Assembly: GCA_002894305.1 (NCBI GenBank)
Contig: PGEI01000001.1
Coordinates: 1 to 64,000, forward strand
From: Comamonadaceae bacterium CD01
GTDB lineage: Bacteria > Pseudomonadota > Gammaproteobacteria > Burkholderiales > Burkholderiaceae_C
Direction of reading: 5' to 3'
Length of the DNA: 64,000 nucleotides
Positions 54,675-61,770 of this stretch are shown here, in pieces; the stretch's first letter is position 1, and the number at the start of each line of letters is the position of its first letter. Under the pieces are notes generated by a model that was not told the origin of the DNA, did no database searches, and was given only the letters and a program-made list of their open reading frames with translations. Position numbers and translations under genes: made by a program.

Positions 54675-55774
54675 AGCACGCCTCCCGCGCCGGTGCGCCG
54701 GTGCATCAGCCACAGCAGGTAGCCGCCGCCGAGCACCGCGGTCAGCACGCCCACCGGCAGCTCCTGCGGCGCCAGCAGCCCGCGCGCCAGCAGGTCGGCG
54801 CCGGCCAGCAGCGCCGCGCCCATCAGGCTGGCCAGCCACATCAGCCGGCCATGGGTGACATGCACCGCCGCGCGCACCAAATGGGGCGCGGCCAGGCCGA
54901 CGAAGGCGATCAGCCCGGTCTGCGCCACCGCGGTGCCGGTGGCCAGCGCCAGCACCGCCACCAGCGCCGCGCGCAGCGGCGCCAGACGCAGGCCCAGGCT
55001 GAGCGCGGTCGATTCGCCCAGCGCCAGCGCGTCCAGCGTGCGCGACAATGCCCAGGCCGCGGCCAGGCTGGGCAGCCACACGGCCAGCATCAGCAGGCAC
55101 GAGGTCCAGCCGACGAAGCCCGTCGAACCCAGCAGAAAACCCTGCATGGCCTGCAGCGAATCGGGCGACAGCAGCAGGATGAGCGAAGTGCACGCGCCCA
55201 GCACCACGCCGACGACCACGCCCGCCAGCAGCAGGCGCAGCGTGTGCTGCACGCCGCGCGCCAGCGCCAGCGTCAGCAGCACCGCGGCCACCGCGCCGAC
55301 GAAGGCCGCGCCCGTGAGCCCCAGGCGCACCAGCCAGTGGCCCGAATACACCGAGACCACGGCCACGCTGGTGGATGCGCCCAGCATGCTGCCGGCGCCG
55401 CCCATCAGCGCCAGCACCGCGGCCACGCCCAGCGACGCGCCCGAGGCGCTGCCCAGCAGATAGGGGTCGGCCAGCGGGTTGCGAAACAGCCCCTGCGCCA
55501 CCGCGCCGGCCAGGCCCAGCAGCGCGCCGGCGGCCCAGGCGCCCAGCGTGCGCGGCAGGCGGATGTCCCAGACGATCTGGCGCGCCATGGCGGCCTGCGC
55601 ACCCTCGCCCGACCACAGCGGGCGCAGGCTCTCCACGCCGGTGCTGCCCACGGCAAGGCCCGCCAGCAGCAGCGCCGCGCCCAGCGCCAGCAGCACCAGC
55701 GTGAGCCAGTGCCCGGCGCTGCGCGGCACGGCCGGCGCGCGCACGCGGCTCAAGGGGCGAACCGATGTGTTCAC
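54671..55774 (-). CDS. btuC: Cobalamin ABC transporter permease BtuC (FecCD family)
   Basis: The 367-residue FecCD-family permease has about ten membrane helices, the conserved IRLPRTLGAWAAGALLGLAGAVAQGLFRNPLADPYLLG-type segment (RLPRTLGAWAAG and FRNPLADPYLLG visible), and FVGLAAPHLVR with HGRLM near the cytoplasmic ATPase contact. It starts with a 4-base overlap with btuF and ends overlapping btuD. Vitamin B12 is the probable substrate, from the riboswitch and btuB context; iron siderophores cannot be excluded on sequence alone. Confidence 0.9.
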   Translation of the reverse strand: MNTSVRPLSRVRAPAVPRSAGHWLTLVLLALGAALLLAGLAVGSTGVESLRPLWSGEGAQAAMARQIVWDIRLPRTLGAWAAGALLGLAGAVAQGLFRNPLADPYLLGSASGASLGVAAVLALMGGAGSMLGASTSVAVVSVYSGHWLVRLGLTGAAFVGAVAAVLLTLALARGVQHTLRLLLAGVVVGVVLGACTSLILLLSPDSLQAMQGFLLGSTGFVGWTSCLLMLAVWLPSLAAAWALSRTLDALALGESTALSLGLRLAPLRAALVAVLALATGTAVAQTGLIAFVGLAAPHLVRAAVHVTHGRLMWLASLMGAALLAGADLLARGLLAPQELPVGVLTAVLGGGYLLWLMHRRTGAGGVL

Positions 55775-56688
55775 CGCGCCGCCCCCTGCCCGGCCGCCGC
55801 GCCGGCGTTGCGGCGCAGGCAGTCGGCCATCAGCCGCGCGCCCTCGTCCATGCGCGGGCCGGGACGGATCAGCATGTCCGACTCCTGCGCATTGAACACG
55901 CAGACATGGCCCTGGCGCAGCGCGCGCATCGCGCTCCAGCCCGGGCGCGCCAGCAATCCGTCGGCACTGCGCGCGCCGACCATGACCACGTCGGGGTCGG
56001 CGCGCACGACGAACTCGGGGTTGATCTTGGGGAACGGCCCCAGTGACGCCGGCAGCACGTTGCGCGCGCCCAGGCGCGCCAGCGTCTGGCCGATGAACGA
56101 CGCCTCGCCCGCGCCGAACGGCCCGGGGCTGACCTCGAAATACACGCGCAGGCCGCGCGCCTGGGGCGGCAGCGAGCGCGCCTGCGCATCAACCGCGGCG
56201 TCGATGCGCTGCCAGACCTGCTGCGCACCGTCGACGCCCAGCAACTGCCCCAGCTTGGTGATGACGCGCTGCACGTCGGCATGGGTCTTGGGCTCCAGCG
56301 CCGCCACCGGCACGCCCAGCGCGCGCAGGCGCTCGGCCGCGCGCGAGGAGGCGCTCATCAGCACCAGGTCCGGGCGCAACGCCACGACCATCTCGATGTT
56401 CGGATCCAGCCCACCGCCCACCTGCGGCAGCTGCTGCACGCTGGCGGGCCAGTTGGTGTAGCGGTCCACGCCCACCAGCCGGCCGCACGCGCCCAGCGCG
56501 CACACCGTCTCGGCCAGCGAGGGCAGCAGGCTGACGATGCGCTGCGGCGGCTGCGCCAGCACGACCGTCTGGCCGCGGTCGTCGACCACCTGCACCGGCT
56601 GCGCCTGCGCCGCGCCGAACATCAGCAGCAACAGGGCCAGCAGCACGGCAACGACGATCAGGATGCGCTTGGGCGGCGTGGGCTTCAT
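55771..56688 (-). CDS. btuF: Cobalamin ABC transporter substrate-binding protein BtuF
   Basis: This 305-residue periplasmic binding protein has a hydrophobic N-terminal anchor or signal ([22 protein letters not shown], cleavage near residue 29), [21 protein letters not shown], then [10 protein letters not shown] and [16 protein letters not shown]. The tryptophan in the WP motif fits BtuF. Its start overlaps the end of cobU and its stop overlaps btuC (4 bases each), placing it in the middle of the B12 operon. A paralog lies at 52465-53298. Confidence 0.88.
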   Translation of the reverse strand: MKPTPPKRILIVVAVLLALLLLMFGAAQAQPVQVVDDRGQTVVLAQPPQRIVSLLPSLAETVCALGACGRLVGVDRYTNWPASVQQLPQVGGGLDPNIEMVVALRPDLVLMSASSRAAERLRALGVPVAALEPKTHADVQRVITKLGQLLGVDGAQQVWQRIDAAVDAQARSLPPQARGLRVYFEVSPGPFGAGEASFIGQTLARLGARNVLPASLGPFPKINPEFVVRADPDVVMVGARSADGLLARPGWSAMRALRQGHVCVFNAQESDMLIRPGPRMDEGARLMADCLRRNAGAAAGQGAAR

Positions 56689-57314
56689 GGCGCTTCGTCC
56701 TTCAGGGCCAGCGGCAGGCCGGCGGCCATCAGCGTCACCCGCGTGCAGGCCGCCGCCACCTGCTGGTTGAGCCGGCCGAGCGCGTCGACAAAGGCGCGCA
56801 CCTCGCGCCCGAGCGGAATCACGCCCAGGCCGATCTCGTTGCCCACCAGCACGACCGGGCCGGGGGCTTGCTGCAAGACCTTCAAAAACAGAGCTGCCTG
56901 TGCCGGCCAGTCCTGAGCCTCATCGGTACTTGCTCCTTCCCCCTTTGGGGGAAGGTTGGGATGGGGGCCGCCCCCCGGCGCCACCGGCATCAACCAGTTC
57001 GTCAGCCACAGCGTCAGGCAATCGACCACCACCAGCGCCTGCGGGCTGCCCACGCGCGCCAGCGCCCCCGCCAGATCGCGCGGCTCCTCCAGCGTCAGCA
57101 TGCCGGGCACGCGCTCGGCGCGGTCGCGCTGGTGGCGCGCGATGCGCTCGGCCATCTCTTCGTCCCAGGCCTGGCCGGTGGCGATGAGCACCGCGCGGTG
57201 CGTCGGCGACTGCGCCAGCCACTGGCGCGCCAGCAGCTCGGCGCGGCGCGACTTGCCGCTTTTCTGCCCGCCCAGGATCAGCTCGCTGCGCGCGATGGAC
57301 AGGTCTGCAGTCAT
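56685..57314 (-). CDS. cobU: Adenosylcobinamide kinase / adenosylcobinamide-phosphate guanylyltransferase (with in-frame repeat insertion)
   Basis: The 209-residue bifunctional enzyme activates the nucleotide-loop precursor in B12 assembly. It has the P-loop GGQKSGKSR (15-23), LIATGQAWDEEMAERI, and VVVDCLTLWLTNWL, then VLVGNEIGLGVIP. The family norm is about 180-190 residues. The extra stretch at about 112-130 (GGGPHPNLPPKGEG) is encoded by a palindromic repeat and lies between conserved segments, in a likely surface loop. The start overlaps cobB by 4 bases. Conserved catalytic parts are intact, so activity is plausible. Confidence 0.92.
   Translation of the reverse strand: MTADLSIARSELILGGQKSGKSRRAELLARQWLAQSPTHRAVLIATGQAWDEEMAERIARHQRDRAERVPGMLTLEEPRDLAGALARVGSPQALVVVDCLTLWLTNWLMPVAPGGGPHPNLPPKGEGASTDEAQDWPAQAALFLKVLQQAPGPVVLVGNEIGLGVIPLGREVRAFVDALGRLNQQVAAACTRVTLMAAGLPLALKDEAP
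56935..56955. repeat. Palindromic repeat element inside cobU
   Basis: A 21-base perfect dyad, CCTTCCCCC-TTT-GGGGGAAGG, is followed by G-rich and C-rich runs (to about 56980). In the cobU frame it reads NLPPKGEG, a peptide well known from REP-like elements translated within genes. The element is a sign of repeat insertion into a coding sequence without breaking the frame. Confidence 0.75.
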
Positions 57315-58654
57315 GGCGCCTCCGCGGTGAACAGCGCCGCCGTGGCCTCGGGGCTGGAGGCAAACCAGGCGTGAAAGAAGCTGGCGCGCACGCTGCCCTG
57401 CCGGTACAGCGCCTCGCCCGCGCCCGGCGCCGGCATCTGCCCCGGCCGCGCGCTGCGCGTGGCCACGGGCGCGGCGCTGTCCAGCGTCGCGTAATGAAAG
57501 GTATGGCCACGCAGCACGCCCGCATCCAGCGCCAGCTGCTGCGGCCCCAGCCCCGCCAGGCGCTGCTGCAGCACGGCCCGCCCGGGCAGCAGGCCCCACA
57601 GCGGCTGCACGTGGCCGTCCGGCAGCGCGATCGACTCGGCCAGCGCCAGCATGCCGCCACACTCGGCCCACACCGGCCGGCCTGCGTCAACATGCACGCG
57701 CAGGTCCTGCTGCAACGTGGCGTTGGCGGCAATCTGCGCGGCGTGCAGCTCCGGATAGCCGCCAGGCAGCCACAGCGCATCGCACGCCGGCAGGCGGTCG
57801 CCGGCCAGCGGCGAGAAGAACACCACGCGGGCGCCCAGCCGCTCCAGGGTCTGGATGTTGGCCGGGTAGATGAAGGCAAAGGCCGCGTCGCGCGCCACCG
57901 CCACGGTGCGCCCGGCCAGTAGCGGCGGTACGACGGCCGGCGGCTGCGGCGCGAAATCGACCGCAAAGCACTGCAGCGCCGCCGCGTCCATCCGGCCCAG
58001 CGGCGTGGCGGCCAGCGCGTCGGCGGCGGCGTCCAGGCGCTCCAGCGCATCGGGCAGCTCGTGCGCCGCGACCAGGCCCAGGTGCCGCTCGGGCAGCAGC
58101 GGCCCGCCGCCCTCGCCCGCCAATCGAGGCAATGCGCCCAGCCAGTCGGCGCCATCCTTCAGGCCATCGCGCAACATCTGAGCGTGGCGTTCACCGGCCA
58201 CACGGTTGGCCAGCACGCCGGCCCAGGGCAGGCCGGCGCGGTAGGTCTTGAGGCCATGGACGATGGCACCCAGCGTGCCGCCCATGGCTTGTGCATCGAC
58301 CACGGCGAGCACCGGCATGCCGAAATACTCTGCCAAATCGGCCACGCTGTCCGCGCCGTCGAACAGGCCCATCACGCCCTCGACCAGGATCAGGTCGGCC
58401 TCGCGCGCCGCAGCATGCAGGCGCGCAGCGCAGTCCTCGGGGCCGGTCATCCACAGGTCGAGCTGCTCGACCGGCGCGCCGCTGGCCAGTTGGTGCCAGT
58501 GCGGGTCGAGGTAGTCCGGCCCGCACTTGAACACCCGCACGCGCCGCCCCTGCCGCGCGTGCAGGCGCGCCAGCGCGGCGGTGACGGTGGTCTTGCCCTG
58601 GCCGGAGGCACAGGCGGCAATCACCAGGGCGGGGCAGCGGGCTGAGATGGTCAT
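57311..58654 (-). CDS. cobB: Cobyrinate / hydrogenobyrinate a,c-diamide synthase
   Basis: The 447-residue enzyme amidates the a and c side chains of the corrin ring using glutamine. The N-terminal ATPase half has CASGQGKTTV (15-24), FKCGPDYLDPHWH, and GVMGLFDGAD. The C-terminal glutamine amidotransferase half has ALWLPGGYPELHA and the nucleophile CGGM (WAECGGMLAL). Length is normal. It lies 18 bases after btuB on the same strand and overlaps cobU by 4 bases, so it shares the riboswitch-controlled transcript. Confidence 0.95.
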   Translation of the reverse strand: MTISARCPALVIAACASGQGKTTVTAALARLHARQGRRVRVFKCGPDYLDPHWHQLASGAPVEQLDLWMTGPEDCAARLHAAAREADLILVEGVMGLFDGADSVADLAEYFGMPVLAVVDAQAMGGTLGAIVHGLKTYRAGLPWAGVLANRVAGERHAQMLRDGLKDGADWLGALPRLAGEGGGPLLPERHLGLVAAHELPDALERLDAAADALAATPLGRMDAAALQCFAVDFAPQPPAVVPPLLAGRTVAVARDAAFAFIYPANIQTLERLGARVVFFSPLAGDRLPACDALWLPGGYPELHAAQIAANATLQQDLRVHVDAGRPVWAECGGMLALAESIALPDGHVQPLWGLLPGRAVLQQRLAGLGPQQLALDAGVLRGHTFHYATLDSAAPVATRSARPGQMPAPGAGEALYRQGSVRASFFHAWFASSPEATAALFTAEAP

Positions 58655-58672
58655 CGCGTCTTCAATGCCGCG

Positions 58673-60535
58673 TCAGTACTGCGGCGCCCATTTCAGGCCG
58701 ACGTAGAAGGTGCGGCCTGCGGTGGCGTAGTCCTTGGCCAGCACGTAGTCGCGGTCATTCAGGTTGTCCACGCGCGCCACCAGCTGCCAATCGCGCGCGA
58801 GGCGGGTGGAGGCACTCAGGTTGAGCATCCCATAACCCCCAAGCACCGTCGTATTCGCCGGGTTGTCATAGCGACGGCTGGCCAATTGCCACTCGCCACC
58901 CAGATTCCACCCTGCGAGGGCCGTTTCGGCGCCCAACGTGGCATAGCGCTTGGAACGGCGCGCCAGCAGCTTGCCCGTGTCACGGTCGCGGGGGTTTTGC
59001 CAGTCGATCGAGCCGTGCAGCAGAACCTGGCCCAGTTTGGTCGCTCCGGCCAGGGTTACGCCCTCCAGTTGCGCCTTGCCTACGTTGGCATAGCAACCCG
59101 GGTACATGCCAGCACTCCCCCCCGGGCACGGCCCCGGCCCCGAAACATAATTGATCAGGTTGCTGACCCTGTTGCGGTAGGCCGTCAACGACACGCCATG
59201 AACACCGTCCTGCCAGTGCAATCCCAGTTCTGCATTGCGGCTGGTCTCGGGTTGCAGCGTGGCATCGCCGTAGTCGCTGAAACGCTGATACAGCGTAGGC
59301 GCCCGGAACGCAGTGCCCACCGAGGCCGTGGCGCGCCAGTTCTTGACGAACTCATAGCCATAGGCGGCACTGCCCGTGGTCTTGCCGCCAAATTCACTGT
59401 CGCGATCATGCCGTGCATTGAGCTGCAGCGTATGGGCGCCGGTACGCAGGCCATAGCCCAGCGCCAGCGCGTTTTGCGCACGTTGACGATCATGGTCGAT
59501 CGATGTGCTCTCCAGGTGGTCTTCTCGCCGCTCCAATGTCGCGCTCAACTGGTGAATGCCGAAGTGCCAGTCGTTCTGGAAGAGGTAGCCGCGCAGGCGG
59601 GTCTCGGTCAAATAGGGCGAGGGCCGGGTTTCATAGCGGTCGCGCGACTCGGAAACAGACAGGCGGGTGCTGTAGTGCTCCGTCCAGCGCGCCTGCCAGT
59701 TCAAGCCCAGCGCCTGGGTGCGCCGCAGGTTGCGGTCATCGGCGGCGCTGGTGTCATAGCCACTGTTGGTGTCGTTGTACAGCAACGAGCCTTCCAGCCG
59801 GTGCGCGTCGTCGATTTGAAAGCCAAGGCGGCCGTTGGCGGCGGTGCTGCGGTAGCCGTCACGGTCGGGGTTGTGGCCAGCGTTGGTCTTGCTGTCAAAG
59901 CCCTTGCTGGTCTCGCGCGCCACGCCAAGCGCGTAGTCCCACGCGCCCGTGGCGCCGCTCACGCCCGCCTCGCCGCGCCAAGTGCCGTGCGATCCCGCGC
60001 CAACACCCACATAGGGCGCCATGCCGGCCTCGCCCTTCTTGGTAAAGATCTGAACGACACCGGCAATCGAATCCGAGCCATACACCGCTGCGGCGGGGCC
60101 ACGCAGCACTTCGATTCGATCGACCATCGACAGCGGCAAAGCCTCCCAGCTCGCACCACCGCTGCCGGCCTGGGAATCCATGCGAATGCCGTCGACGTAC
60201 ACGGCGGTGTAGTTGGTGGACGCGCCGCGCAGGTACAGGCTGGAGCTGGTGCCTGGCCCGCCATTGCGCACGAACTGCACACCCGGCAACCGCGCCAGCA
60301 CGTCCACCAGGCCGGTGGCACCGCTGCGTTCTATGGTTTCACGGTCGACGATGGACACGTCGGCCACGACGTCGGTCAAAGGTTGCGCGATGCGCGTGGC
60401 GGTCACCACGGTCTCCTGCAACTGGCTGGCGGGCGTGAGCAGCGCCACCTGGGTCTGCGCCTGGACTGCCACGGCAGCGCACAGCGCCAAAGGCAGGGCG
60501 GCCATGCGCATCGGAATGGAACGAGAAATCGACAT
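58673..60535 (-). CDS. btuB: TonB-dependent vitamin B12 receptor BtuB
   Basis: The 620-residue outer-membrane receptor has a signal peptide (cleavage near VQAQT), a TonB box region QLQETVVTA about residue 40, a plug domain (GATGLVDVLARLPGVQF, IEVLRGPAAAVYGSDSIAGVVQIFT) and a 22-strand barrel ending with an aromatic C-terminal residue (KWAPQY). The start ATG 60535 is preferred; the longer frame to 60694 overlaps the riboswitch. The leader carries a cobalamin riboswitch, which confirms the ligand. First gene of the operon. Confidence 0.95.
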   Translation of the reverse strand: MSISRSIPMRMAALPLALCAAVAVQAQTQVALLTPASQLQETVVTATRIAQPLTDVVADVSIVDRETIERSGATGLVDVLARLPGVQFVRNGGPGTSSSLYLRGASTNYTAVYVDGIRMDSQAGSGGASWEALPLSMVDRIEVLRGPAAAVYGSDSIAGVVQIFTKKGEAGMAPYVGVGAGSHGTWRGEAGVSGATGAWDYALGVARETSKGFDSKTNAGHNPDRDGYRSTAANGRLGFQIDDAHRLEGSLLYNDTNSGYDTSAADDRNLRRTQALGLNWQARWTEHYSTRLSVSESRDRYETRPSPYLTETRLRGYLFQNDWHFGIHQLSATLERREDHLESTSIDHDRQRAQNALALGYGLRTGAHTLQLNARHDRDSEFGGKTTGSAAYGYEFVKNWRATASVGTAFRAPTLYQRFSDYGDATLQPETSRNAELGLHWQDGVHGVSLTAYRNRVSNLINYVSGPGPCPGGSAGMYPGCYANVGKAQLEGVTLAGATKLGQVLLHGSIDWQNPRDRDTGKLLARRSKRYATLGAETALAGWNLGGEWQLASRRYDNPANTTVLGGYGMLNLSASTRLARDWQLVARVDNLNDRDYVLAKDYATAGRTFYVGLKWAPQY

Positions 60536-60637
60536 GGGAAATAAATAAGAATCGTCGCCACCACCGACCTCCCCGTCGGCATCTGGGCACCACGGCCTCG
60601 TCGCGCTTGCAGACAGGCGCGTCAAAACCACCGTGTT

Positions 60638-60830
60638 GGCCGGTATCCGGGCTGGCGAAACGCCCTGGCAGCGCCTTCCCAAGCACTTGTTCAAGGCGCT
60701 CAGTGGCTGTGTTGCTGGAGGGTGGACCGGTGCGATCCGTTCGCTGACCGTTGCGGGGGCAGCGCAGGCTCGGCGCCACCGTGGCGGTGGCTACCTCCCT
60801 GCTTCCCGTTGAACTGCGGCGTGTGAACCA
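60638..60830 (-). ncRNA. Cobalamin riboswitch in the btuB leader
   Basis: Reading the minus strand, the conserved elements occur in the correct order: AACGGGAA, then GCTGCCCCCGCAAC, GCCACTG, GGGAAGGCG and the B12 box GCCAGCCCGGATACCGGCC (60656-60638). The 5' limit is approximate. It ends about 100 bases before the btuB ATG and should repress expression when adenosylcobalamin or related B12 is bound. A TAGAAT hexamer at 60855-60860 (minus strand) could be the -10 element of the promoter; no clear -35 was found. Confidence 0.92.
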
Positions 60831-60893
60831 CGACCGCGAGCACCAACGCCGGCGATTCTATCGCTGTCTGGCGCGCCACTTCCTTGGAGCGCA

Positions 60894-60920
60894 TTGACAA
60901 TCTCGGCACGCTCTTACAAT
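60894..60920 (+). promoter_or_regulatory. Promoter of the zapB-like/zapA genes
   Basis: TTGACA (60894-60899) and TACAAT (60915-60920) are spaced by 15 bases, shorter than the usual 17. Transcription would start near 60927, only three bases before the ATG at 60930, so the message is nearly leaderless and lacks a Shine-Dalgarno sequence. Confidence 0.65.
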
Positions 60921-60929
60921 ACCGGCCCT

Positions 60930-61154
60930 ATGGCCTCACCCTCTCCCATCGATCAGGTCGCCGAGCGCATCGAGCGCCTGCTGCTGCGCCACGCCGAGTT
61001 GCAGCGCACCAATGCGCTGCTGTCCGAGCAGGTGGCAACGCTGACGCAGGAGCGCGACTCGCTCAGGTCGCGCCTGCAGGCGGCGCGCGCGCGCATCAAC
61101 ACATTGATCGAGCGCCTGCCCAGCGCCTCACAGGATCAGGAGCAGCAGCCATGA
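60930..61154 (+). CDS. Small ZapB-like/DUF904-type coiled-coil protein
   Basis: The 74-residue protein is almost entirely helical, with a heptad pattern (IERLLLRHAELQRTNALLSEQVATL) that predicts a coiled coil, and ends in a polar tail. It resembles the small coiled-coil proteins (DUF904/TIGR02449 or ZapB-like) encoded before zapA in betaproteobacteria, so a role in Z-ring positioning is inferred. The ATG at 60930 lies only 10 bases after the -10 hexamer. It overlaps zapA by 4 bases (ATGA). Confidence 0.75.
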   Translation: MASPSPIDQVAERIERLLLRHAELQRTNALLSEQVATLTQERDSLRSRLQAARARINTLIERLPSASQDQEQQP

Positions 61155-61489
61155 CGTCCCGACAGATCGAAGTGCAGATCCTGCAGCAAAGCTATCTTCT
61201 GGCCTGCCCCGAGGGGCAGGAGACGCGGCTGCTGGAGGCGGTCGAGCGCGTGGATACGGCGATGACGCGCATCCGCGACGCGGGCAAGGTACGTGCACGC
61301 GAGCGCATCGCGGTGCTGGCGGCGCTCAATCTGGCTTTCGAGATTGCCGACCAGCACGCGGCGGCGGCCAGTACGCCCGCCCCGGCGCCGCGCGACGATG
61401 ACGCGCTGGCGCCTGAAGACGGCGCGCGGCTGCAAGCACTGGCCGCGCGCCTGGACGAGGTGTTGGGCGACGACGGGCGCCTGCTGTAG
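61151..61489 (+). CDS. zapA: Cell division protein ZapA
   Basis: The 112-residue FtsZ-associated protein promotes Z-ring bundling. It has the ZapA start MTSRQIEVQILQQSYLLAC (EGQE follows), LLEAVERVDTAMTRIRDAGKVRARERIAVLAALNLAFEI and a C-terminal coiled coil. An alanine/proline-rich insertion near residue 75 is unusual but short. It is coupled to the upstream coiled-coil gene by an ATGA overlap. 6S RNA lies immediately downstream, the arrangement common in proteobacteria. Confidence 0.92.
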   Translation: MTSRQIEVQILQQSYLLACPEGQETRLLEAVERVDTAMTRIRDAGKVRARERIAVLAALNLAFEIADQHAAAASTPAPAPRDDDALAPEDGARLQALAARLDEVLGDDGRLL

Positions 61490-61576
61490 GCGGCTGGCCT
61501 TTTCGGCCCATGTTGCACTGCGAATCGGGGGCACGCGGCGGATGAATTTGCCGCCGGCAGGGCTTACAATGAAATC

Positions 61577-61747
61577 GTCTGCGGAGTTGCCGGGCTTTAT
61601 AGTTCCTTGAACCAATGCTCCTTGAGCTCGGGTCTGGTACATCGCCTGGCGGGCGTGATCATCTCGCGTCAGATGAACCCAACGCCTAGCTGCCCGGACC
61701 CACCTGAACCCCCGGTTCAGGATGACGGCCCGGCACCTTCCGCAGAC
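61577..61747 (+). ncRNA. ssrS: 6S RNA
   Basis: A -10 TACAAT (61565-61570) is followed by GTCTGCGGA-GTT-GCCGGG, whose reverse complement closes the element at CCCGGC-ACC-TTCCGCAGAC (ends 61747). The roughly 171-base transcript thus has the long closing stem of 6S RNA, a central bubble, and lies after zapA as usual. A T run (61751-61760) follows. It sequesters sigma-70 RNA polymerase in stationary phase. The central bubble pairing was not computed. Confidence 0.85.
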
Positions 61748-61770
61748 ACCTTCCCTTTTTTGAGCGCCAG

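Noticed and set aside
61548-61553. TTGCCG as -35 of the 6S RNA promoter
   Set aside because: Only 11 bases separate it from TACAAT, too short for sigma-70.
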